From Betaproteobacteria bacterium (GTDB lineage Bacteria > Pseudomonadota > Gammaproteobacteria > Burkholderiales > Gallionellaceae), in the NCBI GenBank assembly GCA_021413765.1, contig JAIOPT010000011.1, positions 1 through 64,000 of the forward strand: 64,000 nucleotides of DNA, written 5' to 3'. The notes under the pieces were generated by a model, which saw only the letters and a program-made list of their open reading frames with translations, was not told where the DNA came from and ran no database searches. A program made the position numbers and the translations under genes. The stretch's first letter is position 1. Each line of letters opens with the position of its first letter. Of the stretch, positions 1 to 12,758 are shown one piece after another.

Positions 1-1001
<1,001 letters not shown>

Positions 1002-1041
1002 CTATTCGAATATTAACGAATATACAAAGCAAGCAGTGGTA

Positions 1042-1758
1042 TTAAGATTGCGCCCAAAATGCCGTGCATACCCATGGCCAGACTAGCGTATAAACCGGCT
1101 TCCGGGTGAACAGCAAAAGCCCTGGAGGTTCCAATACCATGGAGGTTCCAATACCATGTGCAGCCACACCCATTGCAAATCCTCGTTGCCACCAGGCGTT
1201 CATGCCGAGCAGGTTCAAAATAGAACTACCCAATATTGCGCCCAAGATACCAGTGACTACTGCAAATACAGCAGTCAGAGTAGGTGAGGCAGTCAAGCGC
1301 TCTGCAATACCCATCGCAATGGGTGTAGTAACTGATTTAGGATATAGAGCACCAATAATCGTTGTATCCGCTCCCATAAATGTTGCAATTCCGACTGCGC
1401 TTGCTATAGAAATGACTCCACCACATAACAAAGCAACCGTTAAGGGGATGAGTCGCGTTTTTAAAATAGAAAAGCCCTTATATATAGGTACAGCTAATGC
1501 AACAGTTGCAGTACCCAGCAAGAAATGCACGAACTGCGCTCCTTCAAAATATTTTTGATAAGGCATATCCATCAGATATAAAACCAGAGCAATTAAAACC
1601 ACTGCTATTGCAACTGGATTGGCAAAGGGATTGTTATTCGTTCTTTGATAAAGCAGGTTACCTAATTGATAAGCTGCCAGTGTAATTACCAAAGCAAATA
1701 AAGGGCTGCCTGAAAGGTAGACCCAGATGTCTGCAATTTGAGGTTGTTCATGGATCAT
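1042..1758 (-). pseudogene. lrgB: LrgB/CidB-family membrane protein, frameshifted near the C-terminus by a 17-bp tandem duplication (intact frame would end at 1013)
   Basis: LrgB-type sequence (FLLGTATVALAVPIYKG..., GALYPKSVTTPIAMGIAERLTASPTLTAVFAVVTGILGA, GVAAHGIGTS), then a frame change at a duplicated 17-mer. The start is set at MIHEQPQ, overlapping the end of lrgA. Confidence 0.85.
1124..1157. repeat. Perfect 17-bp tandem duplication (ggaggttccaataccat x2)
   Basis: Read directly: 1124-1140 and 1141-1157 are identical. Confidence 0.98.
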
Positions 1759-2098
1759 TAGAATTTGTTCTAGCAAATAATCTCAAAATAACTGCTGTAG
1801 TAGTGATTGTTAAAACAACACTTACAACTAAAGCCGTTATAACGGCTAAAGCATGGGCTTTTAATTGTGGTAAAAATAAAATTACGCCTACAGCCGCAGG
1901 TATAAATAGAAGTCCTAAATGCTGACTAAAGGCATCAGAAATGACAAGAAGTGAAGAATTAGCATGCCCTTTAAGGATTAAAAATACCAATAATAAAATA
2001 AGACCCAATACTGGGCCAGGCAAAATAGGTATAAGGAAGTGAGAAACCAGCTCTCCCAATCCCTGCCATAAAAGAATTTGGACTAATCCGGAAATCAT
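1748..2098 (-). CDS. lrgA: CidA/LrgA family protein
   Basis: 116 aa with four hydrophobic segments; ISGLVQILLWQGLGELVSHFLIPILPGPVLGLILLLVFLIL...LLFIPAAVGVILF is typical of CidA/LrgA. Adjacent to lrgB. Confidence 0.85.
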   Translation of the reverse strand: MISGLVQILLWQGLGELVSHFLIPILPGPVLGLILLLVFLILKGHANSSLLVISDAFSQHLGLLFIPAAVGVILFLPQLKAHALAVITALVVSVVLTITTTAVILRLFARTNSNDP

Positions 2099-2371
2099 GA
2101 TTTCAGTCTAATATTTTTGTGAAATTTCTACCACTATCTGATGACGTGGAATCAAGTTAGAAGTGCAACAGCCAGCGGTTGCTTTATGTAGCGTATTTCC
2201 ACCCCGAAATAAGTTTAGGCTGTAGGAAACATATTTCGAGTGAAAGTGCCTGCTAAGTATGTGCCGCATTTTTAGGAAGGGAAAAACTTAAGGGGTGTGT
2301 AAACGAAGCTGACTTGCCAAAAAATAAGGTAATCATTCTAGCATCACAAAAAAACATGAAGCTAGCCAGAA

Positions 2372-4435
2372 TCAACCGCCTGCACCACACATAACCAAGC
2401 CCTCTGACACCCAGCTCTTAAGTACCATCGCATTGACCTCAGTTAAGTCAGTGGTAAACCGATGGTTGGAGTCGTTATACATCCATCGATTATTATAAAG
2501 ACGATAGATAGGTATGGTGTCTAACGGGCAGGTATTATTTACTGGCAATTTCACGTAAAACGCGATTCCCTCATATGTCCAGCCGGGATCATTCTTTACT
2601 TGGCTACACTCGCCCGGGTCTGCGGTATAAAAATGTGAATTCGGTCCCTTTCCCGGTGTTCCATAAAACCTGCATACTGGCACTGCACCTTGAGAAGCCT
2701 GTCTCCATGCTAGAAAATATCCCTTGGTATCGCGCCAGCCAGCCCCAGCGCCACCTGACAGCACGGATAATGATTCAGGCCTTGATCCGGTACGAAAATA
2801 GTGATTTAGGTCAACATTGTAGTATTCATAAATGAGAGAAAAAGGCTTTAAAGTATCCACTACTTGTAATGTTGCATAAGCATCCAGCACGCCCCACCCG
2901 CAAAGGGGGTAGTATTTTGTGCATTGAGAGTCAGATGGAAACGCGCGACTGCCATAGATCATGCTAAGTATTAGCAGTTCTGGGGCAATTTGGGGATCCA
3001 ACGCCAAGGCAAGAGAGGCCACACCAGAAACATGGGGTGCTGCCATGCTGGTTCCTTGTTTGTAATCTACTGCCCCTGATTCAGGAACTGTTTTACCAGA
3101 ATTCACTGTTGATAGAATTCCTGCCCAGATGCCATAAGATGCTACATCTCCCCCCGGAGCAGATATGTCCACTTTATATTCAGAGCTATAATTGCTATAG
3201 CTCGCTCGATACCCATAAGGCCCGACCGCGCCCACTGTCGTTACGCCAGTGCACGATGCCGGCACATAATTGGCTGCTTCGCTATCACTATTGCCAGCGG
3301 CAACAATAATCAACGCCCCCTTGGCCTTGATTTGATTGATTGCTTCTGGATATACGGTACCGCTACATCCGCCCGGACTGGATCCCCCAAGGCTCATGTT
3401 GATTATCTGCGCCGGGTGAGGGTTGGTCGGCACGCCTGGAACCGCAATTCCCGCTGCCCACAACATGCCATCGATAATATCAGACCTATCTCCGCCACAC
3501 TTGCCAAGAACACGGACGGGAAGAATACGGGTCATCCAATTAATCCCGGCGATACCGGAGGAATTGTTTCCGGTTGCGGCAATAATCCCAGCAACGTGCG
3601 TACCGTGCCACGAACTATCTTCTGCAGATTCTCCTGTTCCACATTCACCCGTATTAGACCAATCTCCCGGATCGTATGCGTTGTTATCCCGACCGTCTCC
3701 ATCATTGGAGCTTAGGGGGTCTGAAATGAAGTCGTACCCGGGAAGAAGCCTTGGGGCAAACTCAGTGTTGGGCCTCACCCCGGTGTCGACCACAGCTACT
3801 ACCGTGTCCAATGATCCTACTGTGATGTCCCAAGCTGATACCAGTTGAGCAGACCCTGGAAATGTCGCACTACTTTGAAGATTCCATTGGTCAGCTGCAT
3901 ATGTATCATTAGGGGTCATGGAATGATTTACGCGAGTATCCGGTTCCACGCTCTCAACGTTAACGGATTGCCTGACGCGACTCACAATGATTTCTGCTTC
4001 TGCCCAGGCTAGGGGTTTTGAAAAACGGAAAACAAACCGGTCTAACGACATTGCACGGAGAAACTCCAGAGTGACTCCAGACAATCGACATATTTCTTCA
4101 ATTAACGCTTGAGGTGGCGGTAAATTATTACGTGAAAGAATTTTTGCTTCCATGGAACGGAAGCTCACAATAAGACCGGTAACCTGCACATTATTGAGAA
4201 CGCTATTGTCAATATTCTTGGCATCAATCGACAATGCTTTTTCAAGCTGAGGAGCAGGAGAGGCTGCCTTCATTCTTTCTGTCAGGGAATTTTCAAATCC
4301 AGACTGGTTCAGTATCTTATCGACCCCTCTAATTTCTACATCTACCAAATCAGCAGCTGATAAATTTCCGACAAATGCAACTGCAATTAGTAAACCCAAA
4401 ATACCTATGGTGGTTTGGAGGAAGTTAATCTTCAT
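2372..4435 (-). CDS. Secreted S8 (subtilisin-like) serine peptidase with C-terminal DUF5648-type repeats
   Basis: Signal peptide; catalytic motifs VVAVVDTGVR (Asp), HGTHVAGIIAA (His), GTSMAAPHVSGVASLAL (Ser); C-terminal YYNVDLNHYFRTG / SHFYTADPGEC / RFTTDLTEV repeats. Confidence 0.9.
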   Translation of the reverse strand: MKINFLQTTIGILGLLIAVAFVGNLSAADLVDVEIRGVDKILNQSGFENSLTERMKAASPAPQLEKALSIDAKNIDNSVLNNVQVTGLIVSFRSMEAKILSRNNLPPPQALIEEICRLSGVTLEFLRAMSLDRFVFRFSKPLAWAEAEIIVSRVRQSVNVESVEPDTRVNHSMTPNDTYAADQWNLQSSATFPGSAQLVSAWDITVGSLDTVVAVVDTGVRPNTEFAPRLLPGYDFISDPLSSNDGDGRDNNAYDPGDWSNTGECGTGESAEDSSWHGTHVAGIIAATGNNSSGIAGINWMTRILPVRVLGKCGGDRSDIIDGMLWAAGIAVPGVPTNPHPAQIINMSLGGSSPGGCSGTVYPEAINQIKAKGALIIVAAGNSDSEAANYVPASCTGVTTVGAVGPYGYRASYSNYSSEYKVDISAPGGDVASYGIWAGILSTVNSGKTVPESGAVDYKQGTSMAAPHVSGVASLALALDPQIAPELLILSMIYGSRAFPSDSQCTKYYPLCGWGVLDAYATLQVVDTLKPFSLIYEYYNVDLNHYFRTGSRPESLSVLSGGAGAGWRDTKGYFLAWRQASQGAVPVCRFYGTPGKGPNSHFYTADPGECSQVKNDPGWTYEGIAFYVKLPVNNTCPLDTIPIYRLYNNRWMYNDSNHRFTTDLTEVNAMVLKSWVSEGLVMCGAGG

Positions 4436-4436
4436 A

Positions 4437-4481
4437 TTTTGTCCTTCTCATATTTTTTGAGCCATCCAAACCAGGACAAAA
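4437..4481 (-). promoter_or_regulatory. Inverted repeat overlapping the Shine-Dalgarno of the subtilase gene (candidate RBS-sequestering hairpin)
   Basis: On the minus strand TTTTGTCCT-N27-AGGACAAAA-T-ATG; the downstream arm overlaps the GAAGGA SD. Confidence 0.5.
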
Positions 4482-4674
4482 GCTCCTGATTTAGCGGTCT
4501 TGCGGTCATGAAATAATAAAACAATCGAATGGTGCCCTTCCGTTGTTGTTATTCGAGTTAATGCCACGCTGGATCATGCGCGATGAATAAAAATAAGACA
4601 AGTATGCGTAACAGAAAAGAAGTAGATTAGCTGTCTCATGTGCTTACTAGTGGTGTGTTCCAGCAAAACCATTA

Positions 4675-4746
4675 CCGTTCGCGGTGAGCTGGTCGAACAG
4701 CTAGTCCCGAGCCAATACCGGCCTTCAACAAGTTCAGTCCGAACGG
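4675..4746. repeat. REP-like dispersed inverted repeat (ccgttcgcggtgagctggtcgaa ... ttcaacaagttcagtccgaacgg)
   Basis: Imperfect inverted repeat related to the element at 8677-8756. Confidence 0.6.
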
Positions 4747-5053
4747 ATTATTTGTAATTATTTTACGGAACGATCTACTAGTTGAGAGATGATGAAATTG
4801 ATATGAAATAGGGGTACGTAGAGCGACTATCGCTGCAATGCTCTAAATCTAGCTCGTCGATTCGGACGAATTTTGTACTGGAATATTGTGGTTCGGTTTG
4901 GATTTTGGCACTAGCCCGCATGCGCTGTCTGCAAACTTTTAGGAAGCTTTCAGAAAACACTCAAAACTTACGGCTGGCTTTTCTACTAGACCGCTTGATT
5001 TTGTTTTGTGTTTATTGGTGCGCCTGAAGTGATCATCTGGCACTAAGAAATCA

Positions 5054-6367
5054 TCATGTTATTACCTTGTCTGTCGACTCCTCTGTTGATGCTGGTAACG
5101 ATTCTCTGCTCTTCATTTCTGCCTTAATAACGAATTCCTCACCAAATATTTCCGCGTAGGTAGATAAAAATATTTTTTCCTTACGCCAATCACGAAAAAG
5201 TGGCCAATCGAAATACTGTCTTTTCGATACAGGCCCATTACTCCCAATACGTTTCATTAATTTCCCTGCTGTTATCCATTCTGACGATAAAACGGCGTTA
5301 GCTAGCTTGAAATTATCACCTTTCGCTGACCAGTCGATTGCGCGCATGATATTTTTACACTTCGTTTCATCACCATTACATTTATACGCTAGAGCCCGAT
5401 TGATAGTCATAACAAGCTGGTTCGCTTCACTCGCGAACTTCTTGAATTCAGTGCACGCAAAATCTAGTAAATTTATTGCAAGGCTGTACTTTCCATTGTC
5501 GATGAGATCATAAGTGTGGTCAATAAAGCTAGCGTCTGCATTTTTTCTGTCATCAGGAAATTGTTTTCGCCAGAGTACATGGCCAAGTTTGACATCTAAT
5601 TCGTGAATACATTCGTGAGATGCCACGAAGTATTTTTGAGAAACTAGTAGGACACTTCCTTCCTTAACACCTTCTTCAAGCTTCGAGTTGTGCGCTTTAC
5701 ATACCAACATGTACTGAGATGAAACGATACCGTCAGTGTGAACGAAGAGATTCCGCCGTTCTGTGATCTCAATGAACACGGGCCAAATATCAAGTCCCTT
5801 AGTTAAGAGTAAATTAAATGTTTGCTCCATCCATTTGAACTGTTCAGCATGGCTCGAGCGAAGAATCGATTCAATTTCCTTCTCGAGGATATACTCTCGC
5901 GCAGCCTCAATTGAGGGGAATTTGCTAAGACTCTCGAACGAGATCTTTTTTTCAGATCCATTTAAGATCTCAGGCTTTTGCAAAAAAATTATGCGCAATA
6001 CGCGGCCCAAAAAAGCGTCATACTGCGACACTAGTGATACAAGCAGGCTACGTGGTAGGAGCTTCCGCGACAATAAAAAGTGTTCATGTCTCTTGATCAA
6101 TCGTTTCCATTGACGATAATCCTCACTTTTGATTGTTACAGTCCGGTCTTCACCTTCCATTGTTACATCGCACTTTTCGTTTTCGAAGTTAGTCAAATTG
6201 TTACTTGCACTAGTGCTAACAGTTTGAAGAGCCATCACCATACCCATAAGTACCTCGGCAATGCTATCAACATGTTTGGCGAAAAGATCGATTTCAGCAC
6301 CAATCAATGGTAGGTTTTTTTCCTCTGGATTAGGTTCTGGCGCTGCAAGCATGTCGTCTTTTATCAT
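5054..6367 (-). CDS. Uncharacterised protein with a HEPN-like Rx4H motif (RNLFVH) and a possibly TPR-like C-terminus
   Basis: 437-aa intact ORF; PVFIEITERRNLFVHTDGIVSSQY resembles the HEPN Rx4-6H signature. The alpha-helical C-terminal part is only tentatively TPR-like. Confidence 0.65.
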   Translation of the reverse strand: MIKDDMLAAPEPNPEEKNLPLIGAEIDLFAKHVDSIAEVLMGMVMALQTVSTSASNNLTNFENEKCDVTMEGEDRTVTIKSEDYRQWKRLIKRHEHFLLSRKLLPRSLLVSLVSQYDAFLGRVLRIIFLQKPEILNGSEKKISFESLSKFPSIEAAREYILEKEIESILRSSHAEQFKWMEQTFNLLLTKGLDIWPVFIEITERRNLFVHTDGIVSSQYMLVCKAHNSKLEEGVKEGSVLLVSQKYFVASHECIHELDVKLGHVLWRKQFPDDRKNADASFIDHTYDLIDNGKYSLAINLLDFACTEFKKFASEANQLVMTINRALAYKCNGDETKCKNIMRAIDWSAKGDNFKLANAVLSSEWITAGKLMKRIGSNGPVSKRQYFDWPLFRDWRKEKIFLSTYAEIFGEEFVIKAEMKSRESLPASTEESTDKVIT

Positions 6368-6532
6368 GAGTACGTTTAACCGGGAATGGTGATTATGTCA
6401 GCCCCCGTTCAAGTAACAAAGGGGGCTACGGATACATAACCAAGAAATGTAAGAGCAAAGTAATTTCCATCTAATAAGTTCCAACGGCTAGCGGCCAGTA
6501 TTTCAGCAGATGATTTCGAACGCGACACATAA

Positions 6533-8570
<2,038 letters not shown>

Positions 8571-8676
8571 GCAATTAAACAAATTACTGTAAATGGAATG
8601 GGAAAGCAAGCCTGTGTTATTTCCAATAGGAAAAGGATCGTAAGTGGGGATATCGTTAAGGCTACGCTGAACACGT

Positions 8677-8756
8677 CCGTTCGCGTTGAGCTTGTCGAAA
8701 CGCACCTATTGAAAATCAATAGGTTGCAAATGGCTTCGACAGGCTCAGCCCGAACT
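8677..8756. repeat. REP-like dispersed inverted repeat (ccgttcgcgttgagcttgtcgaa ... ttcgacaggctcagcccgaact)
   Basis: Inverted repeat around a short central hairpin (cctattgaaaatcaatagg); related to 4675-4746. Confidence 0.75.
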
Positions 8757-8786
8757 AAGGGGCTTGTTCAGCATTGCCATAATAGT

Positions 8787-9719
8787 TCATGCAACAAGCT
8801 GGGCGATTAACGTCACGTCGGCAACACCGGTCACCGGCAGGCCGTGAGCAGACTGGTATTCTTTAATGAGTTGCTGTGAGGTTCGACCGAATATTCCGTC
8901 AGCTTTAATGTCCACGTTGCGATCCGACAGTCCAAGCTGGAGAAGGCGCACATCCAGCCCGCGTTGCAGAGGCGATTGTAGAGCCAATGAACGGGTTCCA
9001 GGCTGCGGGCCATCGTAACAGCCGCGGGGAGTGGCTGAAAGCGTTACGCTAGAAATTTCTTGGCCACGTACAACCAGTGGTAGCTCTACCCCCCAGTAAC
9101 CCTGATCAATCAGGCGTTGGAAGGTATCCATGCGATAGACAGTAGCGCGTAAGTCGGCGCGAGCATTTTCGGCCAGCCAAGCACGGCGGATGGCTATGTA
9201 AGCGGCAATCCATTTCTGCTCGCCTGCGCTGGAAATATCGCCGACTTGTTGTGTGGTGCGGTTGCTCATTAATTTCCATGAGCCGTGTACGAAGCTGTCA
9301 TATACCACCGCCACCCCAAGCGGACTAGTGATCTTTAAGCGCTCTGCAGTTTGAGCGGCAGGTTGCCAATAGGTCTCGTCGAAAAAGGCATCCTGCGTAT
9401 CGCGCATAACGTTGTCGTCAGCGCTGGCACGTAGCAAATTATGCAGTTTTAATTCCTTATCCAGCTTAAGGTCGCATGCCGCAAAACGCGGCAGGTATGA
9501 TGCTAATCGGGTGCCGAAGCGGGCACCTGAGTTTGCACAATAGCGCTGCATTAACTTATTTAGATTACCTGAGCCCAGTGTGGTCTGCGACCTGCCGAAG
9601 GTGAGATGTCCAGTGTCACCAGTAATCAGTGTCACTTGGCCGTAATCACCCAGCACTTCGCCAGTCTCGAAGATATTTACGAGGGCCTCGGCGGTTTTCT
9701 TTTGAGTTGCTGTCAACAT
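8787..9719 (-). CDS. GH46 chitosanase-like protein with C-terminal peptidoglycan-binding (PG_binding_1) domain
   Basis: ALVNIFETGEVLGDYGQVTLITGDTGHLTFGRSQTTLGSG resembles the GH46 N-terminal catalytic region; C-terminal GLDVRLLQLGLSDRNVDIKADGIFGRTSQQLIKEYQSAHGLPVTGVAD. Confidence 0.7.
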   Translation of the reverse strand: MLTATQKKTAEALVNIFETGEVLGDYGQVTLITGDTGHLTFGRSQTTLGSGNLNKLMQRYCANSGARFGTRLASYLPRFAACDLKLDKELKLHNLLRASADDNVMRDTQDAFFDETYWQPAAQTAERLKITSPLGVAVVYDSFVHGSWKLMSNRTTQQVGDISSAGEQKWIAAYIAIRRAWLAENARADLRATVYRMDTFQRLIDQGYWGVELPLVVRGQEISSVTLSATPRGCYDGPQPGTRSLALQSPLQRGLDVRLLQLGLSDRNVDIKADGIFGRTSQQLIKEYQSAHGLPVTGVADVTLIAQLVA

Positions 9720-9802
9720 GATTGAAACTCCATAAATTTTGAGTTGGTTTTCAATATCTTTCTACCTGAAATTCATGTGTTCTGACTAGCTGTGCTGAAC
9801 AC

Positions 9803-10651
9803 TTACACATCAAATGCCACATCCCCTTCATCTACTATGTCTCCCACATTGATATTCTTGAAGTCAAACAGTTTGCTGTCCATCAGGTGTGAGGGTTTAA
9901 CATTCTGCATGGCGGTGAAGATGGACTGGCTGCGGCCAGGGTATTGGCGCTCCCATGCAGTTAACATTTCCTTGATATTCTGGCGTTGCAGGTTTTCCTG
10001 CGCACCGCACAGATTGCAAGGGATGATGGGGAATTTCAGGGTGCGGGCAAAACTGGCAATATCTTTCTCGGCGCAATAAGCCAGTGGGCGAATCACCACG
10101 TGGTCGCCCTTATCCGTAACCAGCTTCGGTGGCATAGCCTTGAGTTTGCCGCCAAAGAATATGTTCAGGAACAGCGTCTCTATCATGTCGTCGCGGTGAT
10201 GGCCCAATGCGATCTTGTTCGCACCCAGTTCTCCGGCTACGCGATAAATGATGCCGCGACGTAAACGCGAGCAGAGTGAGCAGGTGGTTTTGCCTTCTGG
10301 AATTTTTTCTTTGACGATGGAGTAGGTGTCCTGGGTTTCAATGCGATACTCGACGCCTATGGATTTGAAATAGTCCGGTAGTACATGCTCCGGAAAACCG
10401 GGCTGTTTCTGATCCAGATTCATGGCGATAAGGCGAAAATTAATCGGCGCGCGTTTTTGCAGCGTACGCAAAATTTCCAGCAGAGTGTAAGAATCCTTGC
10501 CACCAGACATGCACACCATGATGGTGTCGCCTTCCTCGATCATGTTGAAGTCGCCGATAGCACGGCCAACATGCTGCTCCAGTCGTCCGCGCAGGCGGTT
10601 AAAGTTACTGGAGTGATGCTCAAAATGGATGGGGTGTGTAATGGCGTTCAT
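9803..10651 (-). CDS. ttcA: tRNA 2-thiocytidine biosynthesis protein TtcA
   Basis: PP-loop [43 protein letters not shown]. Confidence 0.95.
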   Translation of the reverse strand: MNAITHPIHFEHHSSNFNRLRGRLEQHVGRAIGDFNMIEEGDTIMVCMSGGKDSYTLLEILRTLQKRAPINFRLIAMNLDQKQPGFPEHVLPDYFKSIGVEYRIETQDTYSIVKEKIPEGKTTCSLCSRLRRGIIYRVAGELGANKIALGHHRDDMIETLFLNIFFGGKLKAMPPKLVTDKGDHVVIRPLAYCAEKDIASFARTLKFPIIPCNLCGAQENLQRQNIKEMLTAWERQYPGRSQSIFTAMQNVKPSHLMDSKLFDFKNINVGDIVDEGDVAFDV

Positions 10652-10660
10652 ATTGTTTGT

Positions 10661-11401
10661 TCAAAGGTTAATACTGCGTCCGCCGTCCACCGCAATAATT
10701 TGTCCGGTGATGTAGGGTGCATCGCATAATAAAAATTTTACGGTGCGGGCAATGTCGTCGGGCTCACCTTCACGCTTGAGCAAGGTGTGTGCGATGATTT
10801 TCCTCCGCCGCGTCTCATCGTCCCATTCCGCACTTTCAGGCCACACAATGACGCCGGGGGCAATAGCGTTGACGCGCACCTGTGGGGCCATTTCCTGCGC
10901 CAGCGCGCGCGTGAGCGCCGACAGTCCGCCCTTTGCTATGCTATATAACAGATGGCCGTGCATTGGCCGTTCGGCATGAATGTCGACAATGTTGACGATG
11001 GCGCCGTGGTTGTGGCGCAACTCCTTCGCTGCTGCTTGTGCGAGCAGCAGCGGGGCTTTCAGGTTGGTGCCGATGAGGTCGTTCCAGTTTTGATCGTTAA
11101 CATCGCTCAGTGATGTTGCAAAAAAACTGGAGGCATTGTTAACCAGCGCATCCAGTCGCCCAAAGTGACTGATGGTTTCCTCTACCAGCCGGAATAGAGC
11201 TTGCGGGTCCAGTAAGTCGGCCTGTATTTGCAGCACAGAGCCGGGACGCTCGTCGTGCAACTCTGACTGCAAAGCCAATGCATCCTGCTCAGAAGAACGG
11301 TAGTGCAGCGCGATGTTCGCCCCCGCTGCGTGCAGCTTGCGGCAGATTGCTGCACCCACGCGTTTTGCGCCACCCGTCACTAATACCACTTTACCTTGCA
11401 T
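10661..11401 (-). CDS. SDR family oxidoreductase, pteridine reductase-like
   Basis: GKVVLVTGGAKRVGAAICRKLHAAGANIALHYRSS; YSIAKGGLSALTRALAQEMAPQVRVNAIAPG. Confidence 0.85.
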   Translation of the reverse strand: MQGKVVLVTGGAKRVGAAICRKLHAAGANIALHYRSSEQDALALQSELHDERPGSVLQIQADLLDPQALFRLVEETISHFGRLDALVNNASSFFATSLSDVNDQNWNDLIGTNLKAPLLLAQAAAKELRHNHGAIVNIVDIHAERPMHGHLLYSIAKGGLSALTRALAQEMAPQVRVNAIAPGVIVWPESAEWDDETRRRKIIAHTLLKREGEPDDIARTVKFLLCDAPYITGQIIAVDGGRSINL

Positions 11402-11456
11402 GGTGCTCTCCACTAAACTTACGGTATGTAATTTAACACATCCCCATCGCTCAATC

Positions 11457-12608
11457 ATGCCCTCACTGCCCTTGCCATCCCCCGAAGCTCAGGCGCACAG
11501 CGATCAACTGCGTGATCTGATTCATCACGACATCAAGCGGCAAGGGGGATGGATCCCATTTTCGCGTTTCATGGAGTTGGCGTTATATGCACCGGGAATG
11601 GGCTATTACAGTGCCGGGGCGCGCAAGTTCGGCGCAGCTGGGGATTTTGTTACCGCGCCGGAAATTTCTTCTCTATTTGGCCGAACATTGGCGCGACAAT
11701 TAGTTGAAATAATGGCGCAAAGCACCCCGCATATTATTGAACTTGGCGCGGGTAGCGGCAAGCTGGCTGTTGATATATTGAGCGAGCTGGAACGCCAGAA
11801 TAGTCTGCCCGAACGTTATGACATCCTGGAAGTCAGCGCTGACTTGCGTGAGCGGCAACAAGCATTGCTGCAAGCGCGCTTGCCCCATTTAATTGACCGC
11901 GTGCATTGGCTGGATGCGCCCCCAGACAGCATTTCTGGCGTGCTTGTCGCCAACGAAGTGCTCGATGCGCTGCCAGTGCATCTGGTGCATTGGACTGATG
12001 CGAATATTGTTGAACGCGGCGTGGCGAGCGAGGGGAAAAACTTTGTGTGGCAGGAACGTCTGCCGGATAGCGCAATGTTGCTGGAAATTGCCCAACAGAT
12101 CAAAGTGCCTGATGGCACCCTTAGTGATATGTCGCTTGCCGTACGTGGATTGGTCAGCAGCCTGAGCGAGCGCTTGCATCAAGGCATGCTGCTTTTCATT
12201 GACTATGGTTTTGGCGCGCGTGAGTATTACCATCCGCAGCGCACACAAGGCACGCTCATGTGTCACTACCGTCATCATGCACATGATGACCCGTTCTTCT
12301 TGCCCGGCTTGCAGGACATTACCGCGCATGTAGATTTCACCGCCGTAGCGGAAGCAGCCATTGATGCAGGATTGCATTTGTATGGTTATACAACGCAAGC
12401 CTATTTCCTGATTAATGGCGGAATTACTGGTTTACTAGCAGAAACCGATTCTGAAAATATTCGCGACTACCTTCCACTTTCTGCGCAACTGCAAAAGCTG
12501 ACTAGCCCTGCCGAGATGGGTGAGTTGTTTAAAGTAATTGCTCTGGGCAAGGGAGTGAATATGCCTCTATGTGGATTTGTGTCAGGTGATAAATCACGTT
12601 TATTATAA
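11457..12608 (+). CDS. Class I SAM-dependent methyltransferase, MidA/NDUFAF7 family
   Basis: GWIPFSRFMELALYAPGMGYYSAGARKFGAAGDFVTAPEISSLFGRTLARQL; IIELGAGSGKLA; LLFIDYGFGAREYYHPQRTQGTLMCHYRHHAHDDPF. Confidence 0.9.
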   Translation: MPSLPLPSPEAQAHSDQLRDLIHHDIKRQGGWIPFSRFMELALYAPGMGYYSAGARKFGAAGDFVTAPEISSLFGRTLARQLVEIMAQSTPHIIELGAGSGKLAVDILSELERQNSLPERYDILEVSADLRERQQALLQARLPHLIDRVHWLDAPPDSISGVLVANEVLDALPVHLVHWTDANIVERGVASEGKNFVWQERLPDSAMLLEIAQQIKVPDGTLSDMSLAVRGLVSSLSERLHQGMLLFIDYGFGAREYYHPQRTQGTLMCHYRHHAHDDPFFLPGLQDITAHVDFTAVAEAAIDAGLHLYGYTTQAYFLINGGITGLLAETDSENIRDYLPLSAQLQKLTSPAEMGELFKVIALGKGVNMPLCGFVSGDKSRLL

Positions 12609-12758
12609 AAATATTTATATTGGATGGACACGCCAGCGGGATGTCGGGTTATCAGCCAACGGGTGAAGGATTCGTCTTTAATTTTCGGAGCCCGTATGTT
12701 TTATCAAACACCCTGATTTTGGATCTATACTGCATCTAAATAATTCTTGTAAGACACA

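Noticed and set aside
3332-3848. Two plus-strand ORFs (127 and 141 aa) within the subtilase gene
   Set aside because: Antisense to the protease catalytic domain; no family features.
4778-4960. Minus-strand 60-aa ORF (MFSESFLKVCRQRM...)
   Set aside because: No RBS, domain or coding-like features; probably intergenic noise.
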